Below are positions 12,001 through 26,100 of a stretch of DNA of 64,000 nt, in pieces. Below the pieces are notes generated by a model. It had not been told where the DNA came from. It did not search any database and was given only the letters and a program-made list of their open reading frames with translations. Source of the DNA: Diadema setosum (Eukaryota > Echinodermata > Echinoidea > Diadematoida > Diadematidae); assembly GCF_964275005.1 (NCBI RefSeq), contig NC_092695.1:10493697-10557696 (forward strand), in the 5' to 3' direction. Every line of letters starts with the position of its first letter. The first letter of the stretch is position 1. The position numbers and the translations under genes are program-made.

Positions 12001-14138
12001 CGAATATCACGATTTTTTTTTGCGCCTATTTCTATACCTCAGATATCAACAGGATTGCGATGATTTCGTGAATTCTTTCGGCTGTAATCTGTTGTGATGC
12101 ACGCACAAGAAGGATTGAAAGTAGTTTTTTCCCGATAATTTCTTCACATTTGTGCATGCGTTTTTGATAACCAACATGGCATGCAGGACCGAATTCAAGA
12201 TCCTTTTCGCGCCTACTGTTTCCGCAAATTATTTCAACGGGACTGCGATGATTTTATCTTTTTTTTTTTCTCGTCACATTTTGTACATGCGTTCTTGAAA
12301 GGTACACAACAGGACAAATTTCGTTATCCCTTTTGTGCCTATCTTCATTATGAGACCATTCTGAAGGAATGAAATGAAAACAAACGCAATCAGATCTTTA
12401 TACTGCTGTAATTTTTTCCAATTTTTCTAAAAATCTGCACAAGTAAACTCGTTCTAACATGTCATCTGCCACGCTGCTGCAAAGCCGGGATCGGATCATG
12501 GGTTAAAAAAAAAGGCATGAGTGAAATGACCACAGAAATGCGTGCGTCTCTACATACTCCTGGTCTGATGGCATGACCGCCGATCGCAAGCAAACGAACG
12601 ATGTAAACGCGTTGGGGAATACCGGCATGCATTTCAGCAGTATTGTACATACACGTCTGTATAACAAAAAAAAAAAAGCCATGGGGAGCAATGGAATACA
12701 ATCCCAATGACCATGTGGATGGATCTGAAAGGGTTAATTTCTAGTTTTTCATTAACCAATCCATTATGCCTTTAAGATGAAAGCCAACCTAAAATTTTAT
12801 CAATTTCACGACAATGTTAAAAAAAAATCTAGCAGAACAGTGCAAAAATGATAAAATCAGATAAAAAATAAGGAAGTTATGACATTTGAAATTTCAGAAA
12901 TTTTCAGAAGACACTTCTTGTCCCATTGCTATGAATGAATGAATGAATGAATGAAAATGAATGAATACTCAAGAGTCAATTTTATTGATCTGTATGTCAC
13001 AGTACATAGAAATTTAGCTTCTTCCAACTTGTTACACACAATAATTATGAAACACACACGCACGCGGACACACACACACACACATACACACAATCAAACA
13101 GAAAGTGACAAGCCTGACAGAAAAAGAAAGACAGGAAGGATCTCCTCTCATACGATAGTAAGTCTTTGGAGAAAAAAAAAAAAAAAAGGTCTCTCAATAA
13201 ATAATCAAACAATTCTCAACTATTGGAAATAAACAAAACATGTATGTAACAGAAGTGTATTCAATTCAAATCACAGTAGAAAATAAACATGAAGCAAAAA
13301 TGAATATGAGTCCCCAAGAAGCAGAGCTTGTGAGTGGAGCCCATTGTGAATGTACGACATTAAAACTATAATGTAGTGTGAAAGGAAACGATCTATAGAT
13401 GAGACATCTGGGGCATTGCCTCTGCAGACTGGGAAAAAAAAAACACCCTCTATCATGAAAATCACCTGTTATTTTCTTAATCCTTCACATCTCCAGATGT
13501 TCATTATGTGTGCACTTCCTTTATTGCAAATAAATAATGAACCACACATTCGAAATGTGCTTTAAAAACGAAATAAATAAGTGCCGGTAGGCCCGATAGT
13601 AAATCATCGCCCAGCATGCATTCTATTTGTTACGTCTCATGAATATTCATTTCAGTTCTCAGCGAGCTGTCCCTTTTTTTTTCCATACGCATACATTGCG
13701 TATTACAGTATGTGCTACGTTTTATCCATATTCGCGCATGCGCTGTGTAAGTCGTACCATAGTACGAAATGCGGTAGGACTATAAAAACCCTCGGATAAA
13801 CTCTTTCACTGGGCTCTCAAAACAGATCATATTGTAAATCGACTTCGCCTGCTGTGATTGTAAGTATCTTATCTAAGAGTAAGGCTACTAATTTCAGTGT
13901 AAAACCCTGTATTTTGGTCTCTGGTCACCGAAATGCTAAGCCATATCAGGTGCTTCTGTCACAGGTATAGGCTTGCTGTGCGACCCCTTTACGGTACGTA
14001 TTTGTCCGTATGGGGTCGCTGCTGCGGTTAGGAACCAGGAGCTGTCTGTACTAGTGTACCACGTACTGTAGATCTTTACTGTAATAAATTTGGACTGGAG
14101 TATTTGAGTGCTCTATGGTATAGAAAGCGTATCTCATT

Positions 14139-14175
<37 letters not shown>

Positions 14176-17100
14176 GGTCACACATTTTGTAGCAACAGGA
14201 GGGGGATTCACACGTAGGCCTAGGCCTACACAAATTAGCGGGTTACAAAACTCGAGTTTTGTAACTCGCTAGCAAATTCAAGTTTTTTTCGCATGTGTGG
14301 ACACAAAAAACCTGGGGCCGTATTCTGAGGGCTTATTAAGTGTCTAATTAGCACTTAATTACCGAATTGGTATTCTGAGAGCTTAATTAAGTAGGGGGTC
14401 TATTAACTACCATGACAACAAGCGTTTTGGCGGGAAAGTCGTGCGCGCTTGCGCGTATTGACGCGCGTGCACTTCGCAATCACAGAGTTAATTACAAATA
14501 GGTATTCTGAGCGTGTGATTAAGAATGAAAGTTAATGGAAAAATTAATGATACCAAAGAGTGTCATTAACTATTCCGATATCACGCATTACAGCGTTTTT
14601 TTTTTCTCGGCCAAAACGATGTTTACCGTCTTCAGTAACCGAGGAGCGGTTGAATCTTGTTGTCATGGTATCCATAGAATTCAGAGAAAAAAAGAAATAT
14701 AGGCGATCTTCGAGGAATTTTGTCATTTTATGTGAGCTCTTCGCGTGCATAGGTGAAGGGTTGTAATCAAAGACGGGAGTGTACGCACAGAGCTCTTGTG
14801 TTGTAATTACAGGGGGGTGTGTGGAGGAGCGCGCATTGAGGGCATATTTGCGCGCGTGATCATCATTTTGGCTTCTAACAACGCGTCTGATTGGATGGAA
14901 TAACAATTAGGTGGGAGGAACCTAAGATAATCATAGGGGACTTAATCATACCTTAATTACGTCCTCAGAATACCGATTTTGCCCATGATTAAGGGTCTAT
15001 TAACTTCTCGACTTAATTACAAAGTTAATTACATACTTAATTACGGCCTCAGAATACCACCTCTGAAAATTAGTGCGATCATCAGCACGGCGCTAAACCC
15101 AAGAAATCTTGCTCTTAATATTTCTGCATTAGCATGCTAATTTGCCTCACTACTGGTATGTATGAACGGTCAGGTTTAGAAACTCAAATTGTTAGATCCC
15201 ATCAGTCAATGCACACATCACAACAGCGAGGGCTGCGCGAAGAGGTCCTTAAACCTCTTTGGCGTACCACAACAACAGCGTGCGAACCACACTATGTGTG
15301 ATGCACAAAAGACAATGGGCAAAGAGAAGCGCAGGCAAAGAAGCGCGCTGTGTGACCCAATTTGCAAGTTTGGCAGTTATCTCGATCGGCAAGTAGGGGG
15401 CTAGTGGGTTATTTCTCAGTATGTGTGAACAGTTGCAAAAAAAACTTGAGTTTGCGAGCGCGATCGCTAACCTGTTAATTTGGAGCATCTGAATGGTTGC
15501 AAAAAAAAACTTGAGTTTCCTTGCGTGCTCGGTAACCCGCTGTTTTGTATGTGTGAGGGTCATTCACCTGGAATGCTTAACTTAAGGTTTAAGCTACTTG
15601 CAGATGTCCCGAACAAAGAGAATGAACTCTTTGCATTATGACCTATGTCATGTGCGGCTTTCCTGCTAAGTCATGCTCCGTGGATCCAATTTCAACCTCA
15701 ATTGGTAAAGAGAGTTATGAACTAATGGCCATTCCTATCTCTAGGATAGTCAATGCTTCCTTACAGGAAGGAAAGTTTCCAGAAGTACTGAAGCTGGCTC
15801 CTGTTACTCCTGTACTTAAGAAGAGACCCTTAGATCCGAATGAGATGAGCAGTTACCAAACTATATCTAACTTGCCATTCCTTGCCAAAGTCCACAAGAA
15901 AGTAGTTGCCAAAAGACTAATGTCACTTCTCCAGGACTGCAACCTCTATGAGCCCATGCAGTCTGCTTATATGAGACATCACAGCGTAGAGAAAGCTCTT
16001 CTGAAAATAGCTGATGACATCTTGTGAGCAGTTGACAACAAGAAAGCATCCATGGTACTTCTCTTGGATCTATCAGCTGCATTGACACGATTGATCCTCA
16101 ACAGGCTGCAGCAGGATTTCAAAGTTGGCGACACTGCCCTTTAATGGTTCAGATCTTATCTCCATTGCTGAAGACAGTCTGTGAACATTGATGGAACTGT
16201 GTTAGAGGAGGCCTTCCTGACCTGTGGCATTCCACAAGGTTCAGTCCGTGGCCCATAACTCTTTACACTGTACACTTCCCCCCTTGGGAACATGGCACGT
16301 CAACATGGTTTGGAACCCCACTTCTATGCAGATGACACTCAGCTAGATGCGACATTTGATCCAAGAGTGGCAACTGAAGAAGAAACAGCAGCTACGAGGA
16401 TGACCTTGTGCCTGTCAGATATCCGACAATGGATGGTGAAGATCTTCATGAAACTCAGTGACGACAAGACTGAATGGCTCATCATTTCAAGATTGTCTCC
16501 ATGGATTTTCTGGTTGGCGATGTGTCTGTCTCTCCTGCAGATAGTGTCCGTAACCTTGGGGTCTACTTTGACCAGTCTGTGAAGATGGATAGACATGTTT
16601 TGTAGGTATGCCGCTTCCGCTTACTTCCAGCTTTGTAGCATTGCAGCTATTAGACCTCTGCTTACAAGGACGGCAGCAGAAAGCCTCAGCCATTCACTCA
16701 TAACATCAAGACTGGATTTTTGTAACAGTATTCTAGCTGGCCTTTCAGAACAGACTTCAAGCAGTACAAAATGCAGCAGCACGCTTGCTCACTGGGCTGA
16801 GGAAGTATGATCACATCGCCCCTGTCCTGGCTGAGCAATACTGTTCTAGGTAATGCTTGACTACGGAAACCACTTTGCCGGCAATCAGTTATCACCACAT
16901 GTCATACAGTATTGCATTAGCTTCCTAGTCACTAGGCTTCAGTGTACCTGCTGTCACTTGATGTGGAGGTGAAGATTGTCAAGAACAGTGTATATTAGAC
17001 CATGATAGAGGTCTACCCTGCTGCTAAGTGCTGTATTTTTGTGGTTCAACCTCTCCTTAGTCGCTTTAGACCTCAGCTTGAATTAGAGAATCATGCCACA

Positions 17101-20100
17101 CATAGACTAGGTTGATGCCAAAGTATGACTTGAGCTTTGGTAAATGATGTCACCTGCAATGATCTCACCTCTTTCGCAAAAGGACAACTGAGCTGAGCTC
17201 AAGAAAATATCACATGGTTGATGTTGTGTAAATCTGATGACAGATGGTATTATGGTGAGTGGCATCTGATCAATCATTTAGTAAGCTCATGTGGCACAGA
17301 ACACAAAACCACAGACAGCCCAGTGGAATCCCTGGTTCAATCTGATATCTGCTGGCAGCAGCAATTGTGCTTGTTGGCAGAGGTAAGAAACTTTATTTCC
17401 ATTGCGAAAATTGAAAAATGGGACTTGAAGCTGTCTGATCAGATTCTGCTTACAGCTGTATAATATTCAGCTGATTCTGTTGGGGCTATAAGATATAAGT
17501 AAAGCATAAATCCAAACATCAAAGGCAAGGTCAAACATTTAGTAAGCTATGAATTGTCCTTAGTGCCATCAACAATTAATGAACAAATGCTTTGAAACAG
17601 AGGGTGATTTTTGTTTTTTTTTTAATTAGAAATATATTTAAGAATTTTACTTTTGTATTGTTGAAGGCAAATGTATGAAGAGCACTAGCAATTTGTCATC
17701 TTTTCTCTTTTGTTTTGTTTTATTTTTTTTTTCTTCTCCAGAATGGAGGTGGAGAGGTTACCAGCAGACTTGACAAAGCCAGAGAGAATGTCATCAAGTA
17801 AGAGTCTTCAACCTCACATTGATTGTTTCATGATGACCTCATTCATGGACCTACTACACATGGACATTCATCATTGCTCTAATTAATGCATGCCTCTGCC
17901 TGTGTCAAAAGTGTCACAAAAACATTATAAACATTCCCTGCTTTGATCTCATGATCGCCGTCACCGGAAAGCCAAAGCTGCAAAACACAACGCAGCTTTG
18001 AAAATTATAAAACAAATATGCAGAAGAAAATAACTGTCTTAAATCAAGGAAAATGCATGTGCAGTTGTGGTATGTATCACTATATCACAGCTCAGATATC
18101 TTCATTAGCAAAGTGTAGATACTTTTAGAGAGAAAGCTATCTATGTAGCTAATTGATTATGATTTGTAATCTCTTTTTCCACTTTTCCGCACATTTTTCC
18201 AGAATAAAAAGAGACAGCAAAGGGAAGTGGACATGCATGTCTCACTATTTGGCAAGGTCGTGTATGTGAGCGATAGCGAGCGAGTCTGTAATTTCCAAGG
18301 AAAATACACAAAACTAGTCATGTTCTGATGTCTGCTGCTTCTCATCATTGGCGTTTATTCAAAGACTTTTCCTCCTGAAAAGGCTGAAAATGTCCAGGAA
18401 GTAACAATTCGGGAAAATATCTCTCTCTCAAAAAAAATGAAAATTACAGCTCGTACAGTAATATCAAGTTATTAAAAGAATAAGATAAAACTAAAAGACT
18501 ATCTGTTGTATTCCCACAGGATTCTGGCAGAAGGAGATGAGTGCAAGTCAAATGACTACTATTCCCATGAGTACGTGGAAGCCTGCTGGGCTGCCAACAT
18601 CCTCCTAGACAAATCAGAGTACAGGTATTCCTTAACTCTTTTGCTCCTGTACAAATCATCGGTCTGTTGTTGGATTTATGGGAAGGTGGTTTGGCAGTTG
18701 TTAAACCCCTTAAAGTAGTGCTGATTGTCTTGTGATGAACTGCCTTCTGATGGCTGTGTTTTTTGTCAAAAGATTATAGATGATATGTCTCAGTGTACTG
18801 CACTGTAGAACAAAAAAATTGTATGCAGAAAACTTTCTGGAATTTCTAGAGGAGGCAAAATTTGTAAATTTTATGTAAAATGAACATAGAAGTTCTTGTC
18901 TACACAATGCATTTAATGCCAGTGACAACTGCCGAAAGTTTCATATCGAACAAAAACAGCAGTCAGCTCTGACTTGTGATAGTTTTTAATGCCCTATATG
19001 TTACTGGTTTTACAGTTTTATTATAGCATAGAGTCTTAATCAGTCAGCAACACACCTTCAGATGTTATATGCAATGTGTGTATGTTTGTGTTTGCAATAG
19101 AGCATACCAGGTACATAGAGTGATAGCCTTTTTAACCTGTTGAATGCCAGTCCTGAGTATACTTTGGCAGGTGTCTGTGGGAAATGCATGTTGTAGCAAT
19201 ATCAGCCTATCCTCAATGGGTTAATATATTTGTTTATGCACCATGTATGCAGTCAGTGACATAACCAATGACTTCTAGTTTGAAGCTTTCTGCTCTGAAT
19301 CGTCTTTCTTTCTTAGCATTTGACTTACTGAAGGGCCGCATCTGTCTTGGTAGTGTACCAATGTAGTGCGGCTAGGGTGAGGGGGCTATTTGCCCTTAGT
19401 AACCCATTGATAATTTTAATTCTGTTTTGAAGCCGTTTATTGAGGTTGCATGATCTGCTGCTGGGGGGAGATTGTTCTAGTCTTGAATTACCCTTTGACT
19501 GAACGAATACTTCCTGGCATCGACTCTCATGTGTTGCTTCTGGTTTTTTAGTTGGTGTCCTCTTGTGCTCTGATGTGTTGCAAGTTGGAAGATTTCAATT
19601 GGCTTTATTCTGTCTATCTTGTTGAATATTCTGTAGGTTTGGATTAAGTCTGCTCTTCTGCGTCTAACTTTTAGTGTAGTGAGGTGGAGTTTGTGGAGTC
19701 TTTCTTCGTATGGAAGGTGTCTTATGCTTGGCATGAGTTTGGTGATGCTTGGCATGAGTTTGGTGATCTTTCTCTGCACTCCTTTCAACAGTTTGATGTC
19801 CTTTTTTAGGTGTGGTCTCCAGACTTGGATACAATAGTCAAGATGGGGCCTAATCAGCGACTTTGTAGAGTTGCATGATTATTTCTAGACTTCTGTATTT
19901 AAAGGAGCATTTTACCATGCCAAGTGTTTGGTTTGCTTTCTTGGTTGCTTCTGCACATTGTTTTGTAACTTTTAGGTCATCTCTTATCCAAACCCTCAAA
20001 TCCCCAAATTTGCAGTTAATTTATCTCATTTTGAACATACCAATTGTCATGTTACATCTTGTACATTGCGTACTGCAGTGAGAAGAAAGGTTTGTATGTT

Positions 20101-23100
20101 GTGCAAGTCAGAGTTCTTTTCTTCTTCCTTTAACTTTCAGGGTAACATCTGCTCCCAAGAAGGGGGATGGGCTCTCCCCTTCCAAGGTGTCTGTAGACAG
20201 ACCTGCCAAAGGGTAAATGACCTTTTACCCCGGGTATTTATATTTATTGGTTGTTTGTTTTCACTAATTTTTGTATGTAAACTAATGAATGCATGATCAC
20301 TTAAGAATAATTCCAATACGCATTGATTGAACCATTTGTTTTGATACCATGCACTGGGAAAGAATTTTCCTTTGAAGGGTAATAGTCGGGCAATGGTATT
20401 TTTTTTTGTAACACAATGACATTAGCTGGCAAAAGTTAGAGATCATTGAAACTGTGAGCAGAAGAAGGCCTAAATGTTGTCAAGAGAACTGTAAAAGTAT
20501 ATAGTTATTTTTGTGCGAACAATTTTTCATATCGTGCTGGATAAGATGAATTTAGAATTTTGATTCTGTGGAACCAAAACATTAAATAGTTGTCCCCGCC
20601 GAACGAGTTCGAGCAGGGGACTATGAAACGGGCTCCGTACGTGTGTGTGTCCGTCCGTCCGTCTGTCCGTGCGTCCGTCCGTGTGTGCGTCCGTGTGTGA
20701 TCAAAATGTTCAATTTGCTACTTCTCTGTCATTTATGAGCCAATTTTGATTCTGTTTGCTTTATATGATAGCACTACATGGGAGCTTTAAAACTTCTACA
20801 CAGAATTTCAGTTGTGACCTTTGACCTTGACCTTTGACCTATATTGTACATTTTGCTACAAAATGCTACTCCTTCGCCATTTCTAACCCGATTTCGATTC
20901 CGTTTGCTTTATGTGATGGCACTAGGTGAGGGCTTCAAAACTTCTACACAGAATTTTGACCTTTGACTTCTTTGACCTTTGACCTTGATTTTTGACCTAT
21001 ATTGTACATTTTGCTACAAAATGCTACTCCTTCGCCATCTCTAACCCGATTTCGATTCCGTTTGCTTTATATGATGGCACTAGTTGAGGGCTTCAAAACT
21101 TCTACACAGAATTTTGACCTTTGACTTCTTTGACCTTTGACCTTGATTTTTGACCGATATTGTGCATTTTGCTACAAAATGCTACTCCTTCGCCATTTCT
21201 AACCCGATTTCGATTCCGTTTGCTTTATGTGATAGCACTAGGTAAGGGCTTCAAAACTTCTACACAGAATTTTGACCTTTGTCTTCTTTGACCTTTGACC
21301 TTGATTTTTGACGTACATTGTACATTGGGTACAAAATGCTACTCCTTCGCCATTTCTAACCCAATTTCGATTCCATTTGCTTTATGTGATGGCACTAGGT
21401 GAGGGCTTCAAAACTTCTACACAGAATTTTGACCTTTGACTTTTTTGACCTTTGACCTTGATTTTTTACCTATATTGCACATTTTGTTACAAAATGCTAC
21501 TTCCGGCGGGGACATATATTACGCACCGCGTAATTTCTACTTTTCCTTGTTTTATTTGAACTGAGCAAATATATTCTCATGTGTTTATTTTCATGCTAGT
21601 TTCTGGTTGCGCAAAATGTGAAAAAATTTCCACACTGCAAAAATTACGACTTTTTAACCGTAAGACAGTGAGAATAGTGGTAGCGCAGTCCGAGCATCAC
21701 ATTGTTTGAGTGATTGTGTGTGATGTTTGTGTGTCTTTTCTGTGACAGGCGGTCTTTTTATACTGCAGCTGAGGACAAGGCCATCTTGCAATACATCGCC
21801 AAACACCCGTTTAACTATGGAGGCAACCAAACCTGGAAGAAAATGGAGATCATGAAGGTACCATTTTTATAGTTGGCCTGAGCTGTAGCGATCACTCATC
21901 ATTAGCGATCCGGCATGTGTTATTAGTCTTGCATCATGCATCGTGCGTTGTCTGTTGTGCGTTCATTTTCACCTTCTTCTGGAATATCCCAAGATGGATT
22001 TTCACCGACCTTGACAAGCAGTATCCCTCGGGGGAAAGGATCTCAATTTGTTCAAATGGGCACCATGTCCCCCTCCCTCTTCCATAACCCTTTCATTCCC
22101 AGCTCTTTTGTAGACCCTTTCATTTGGCAGTACCCTTTCAATAACCCTTTTATTCTCAGTACCTCTGTACACCCTTACATTTTGTTGAACAGTTTCTATA
22201 ACCCTTACATTCCCAGCTCTTTTGTAGAGGCTTTGATTTGGCAGTACCTTTTAATAGCCCTGTTATTCTCAGTACCTCTGTACACCCTTTCATTTTGTTG
22301 AACAGTTTCTATAATCCTTACATTCCCAGCTCTTTTGTAGACCCACTCATTTGGCAGTACCCTCTCAATAACCCTTATCTTCTCAGTACCTCTGTACACC
22401 CTTTCATTTTGCAGAACAGTTTCTATAAACCTTTCATTCCCAGCTCTGTTGTACAGCCTTTGATTTGGCAGTACCCTTTGAATAACCCTTTTATTCTCAG
22501 TACCTCTGTACACCCTTTCATTTTACAGAACAGTTTCTATAACCCTTACATTCCCAGCTCTTTTGTAGACCCTTTCATTTGGTAGTACCATCTAACCCTT
22601 TTATTCTCAGTACCTCTGTACACCCTTACATTTTGTTGAACAGTTTCTATAACCCTTACATTCCCAGCTCTTTTGTAGAGGCTTTGATTTGGCAGTACCT
22701 TTTAATAACCCTTTTATTCTCAGTACCTCTGTACACCCTTTCATTTTACAGAACAGGGTCTATAACCCTTACATTCCCAGCTCTTTTGTAGACCCTTTCA
22801 TTTGGTAGTACCCTTTAAGCCTTTTATTCTCAGTAGCTTTGTAAACTCTTTCATTTTGCAGACCATTTTCTATGACCCTTTCATTCCCAGCTCTGTTGTA
22901 GACCCTTTCAATTGGCAGTACCCTTTCAATATCCGTTTTATTCTCAGTACCTCTGTAACCTTTACATTTTGTTGAACAGTTTCTATAACCCTTACATTCC
23001 CAGCTCTTTTGTAGAGGCTTTGATTTGGTAGTACCCTTTAACCCTTTTATTCTCAGTACCTATGTTGTACCTTACATTTTGTTGAACAGTTTCTATAACC

Positions 23101-26100
23101 CTTACATTCCCAGCTCTTTTGTAGAGTCTTTGATTTGGCAGTACCTTTTAATAACCCTTTTATTCTCAGTACCTCTGTACACCCTTTCATTTTACAGAAC
23201 AGTTTCTATAACCCTTACATTCCCAGCTCTTTTGTAGACCCTTTCATTTGGTAGTACCCTTTAAGCCTTTTATTCTCAGTAGCTTTGTAAACTCTTTCAT
23301 TTTGCAGACCATTTTCTATGACCCTTTCATTCCCAGCTCTGTTGTAGACCCTTTCAATTGGCAGTACCCTTTCAATATCCGTTTTATTCTCAGTACCTCT
23401 GTACACCCTTACATTTTGTTGAACAGTTTCTATAACCCTTACATTCCCAGCTCTTTTGTAGAGGCTTTGATTTGGTAGTACCCTTTAACCCTTTTATTCT
23501 CAGTACCTATGTTGTACCTTACATTTTGTTGAACAGTTTCTATAACCCTTACATTCCCAGCTCTTTTGTAGAGTCTTTGATTTGGCAGTACCCTTTCAAT
23601 ATTCCTTATCTTCTCAGTACTTCTGTACACCCTTTCATTTTGCAGAACAGTTTCTATAACCCTTACTTTCCCAGCTCTATTGTAAAGCCTTTGATTTGGC
23701 AGGACCTTTTAGATAATCCTTTTATTCTTTTGTAGACCATTTCATTTGGCAGTACCCTATAGATAAGCCTTTTATTCTCAGTACCTCTGTACATTCTTTC
23801 ATGTTGTAGAGCAGTTTCTATAATCTTTCATTCCAAGCTTTGTTATAAAGCCTTTGATTTAAAAGCACCCTTTGAATATCCATATTATTTTCAGTAGAAC
23901 AGTTTCTATAATCCTTTCATTCCCAGCTCTTTTATAGATCCTTTCATTTGGCAGAACCCTTTCAATAACCCTTTTATTCTCAGTTCCTCTATACATTCCC
24001 CCCCCCCATGCAGTTTCTCAAACCCTTTCATTTCCAGCTCTGTAAAATAGACCCTTTCATTTGGTAGAACCCTATTGATAACCCTTTTATTCTCCTTACT
24101 TTTCGTGCACCCTTTCATTTTGAGTTTTGAAGCCCCAAATTAATATCAAGAACAAATATAGGCATAATCATCAGCTGAAACATGACATTTACTGTACAGA
24201 GTCATTGGATTTATCAAAGGTAGATCTGATCATGCTTGTGGAGCTATGTAAAACTTTTGAGGGCATTTCTTTGTTCAAAGTTTACTCATGGCCGGGTTGG
24301 GAAGATAGGAAAGCTACTCAGCATTTTAAAGATATGTTAACCTTTCGTCTGTAGCCATACATATTTTTCAATTCAATTCAAGATGATTTTATTTCCATAT
24401 AAAGTAATACAAAGTAATATCAGGCTTTCAAGTGGCCCTACTTTTCCTACTTTTTCCTACTTTTTTACTGCTGTCCCTACTTTTCCTACTTTTTTGGTGA
24501 AAAATCCCGCCAAAAAAAAAAATGTGCAAGGCTACCCGGTACTTGAATATTTTATAATCAGAAATGATAAGTAGACTCTAGTTGCAGATTCTTACTGGTG
24601 GGGAGAGCCTCTTCAGTATGAAAGAGGGATAACACAGACCAATCAACCACAAGACTGCTGCCAGCCTCAGCTTTTGCTCCTGTGCAGATGTGATTGATCC
24701 CACTGATATTGCAGACTAGGACTTAGAGCAGTGCTCAACCAGCTCTCATCATGGCTCAAAATTACCAGGTAAGCTTGCCATATACTTAAAAGTAGAATTT
24801 GACATGTGACTTCCAAAGAATACAACTGAGGGAATAATGCTGCCTACAGCCAGTTTTAATGAATGTAGAGTTCAAGCATATCATGTCTAATGCATGTGCT
24901 GGCATGCAAATCCTCAGAAAAACAGAAATTTCCTTTGCTAAAATATGGTTTACTACATAAATCGTAAAGGTCATGTCAAAACAAGAAATGACACCTTCAG
25001 ATCCCATTTGCCTGAAATCCTTCAGTAATATATGTTTTGATACTAATTAACAATGATTACAATATGAAAAACTTAATATAAAAGTAAGCTTTTCACCACA
25101 GAAACTCGATCTGGTTGATGTGAGGATGAGTTATTCCCAAGAAAGCATGGATTAGTAGGGACCCATTTGCATGAAACTTGCATATTACTGAGGCTAAATC
25201 AAAAGCACTGCTCCCAAAGGTAAACTGGACCTTTAACATGAGGCATATGACTTGTGATATCTATTTGAATCATGGGCAGGTGGTACATGTAGATATGACT
25301 ACTAGAAACCTTAGTTCATCTGAAGGTAAACAGCTGAGGAAAGTTAGTTGCTGAAAAATCAGATGAACAAGAAGAAATGTTTAATTAACAGATCCCACAA
25401 ATTGTTAACAAGGAGTGAGAACAACAGTAATTACTTAGCCATCGTGAAAGATAAAGACTAATAGAGCAGAAACCTCTTTATGGACAATCTTAAAAGTTGA
25501 TAGCTTGTAATGTATACATCTTACAAGTATTGTTTAAGAGGTTGAATTGCATCATAGGTAAGACATACATTACCTCGAAGAACTTAAAAGAAAGTAGGAA
25601 ATGGAAGAACTTCACAGAAAACAAACACAAAAATAATATTTCAGTAACGTTTAAAGATTGATTGAAGTTTAAACCATGAGACGTTGAAGTTCACTTCCTG
25701 ATGACACTTACAAACTATCAGGAATATGTAGAGAGAAAAGCCATCTAAAGCATTACCTGAGAAAAACCCTAACATTTAGGAAAGATAATGAATGCATATT
25801 CCACAAATAAGAGCAAGTGTGTGGATGTTTTAAGTTGAACCGCCAAGAACAGTTTGTTAAGTTTGGAGGAAACAAGTTGCAGTAAAATTAGAAGCCATGA
25901 TGTCTTTTTATTCCACAGATCTTGCAAATTTTAGTTAAGGCTGAACATCTTTTTATTACCCAGCTAGTTTGAACAAGATATGAGAAAATGGTAGAACAGA
26001 AATCTTGTAATGAAAGTGGTCAAAGTGTGATGAGTCATTTGAAGTGACATATCAAAAATATTGAACCATCTGAAAGAGTCTTGGTAAAATGTGAGACAGG

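Larger units (their letters stand above)
9049..17741 (+). other. TERF2IP: TERF2IP intron 1 (8.7 kb)
   Basis: Begins GTGCGT and ends TTCTTCTCCAG. The first 300 bases are GC-rich and CpG-containing. It then carries the RecQ-like fragment, the ~200-bp array, a promoter-like segment, nested TIR elements and a LINE remnant, listed separately. No other host exon was recognised. Confidence 0.8.

Noticed and set aside
21936-23735. Series of open frames of 70-121 codons with 37-residue repeats
   Set aside because: They follow the 111-bp minisatellite on both strands, start at different points and stop where units shift frame; no sign of a gene.
22085-24125. CRISPR-like array
   Set aside because: Units are contiguous tandem repeats without unique spacers and the DNA is clearly eukaryotic.
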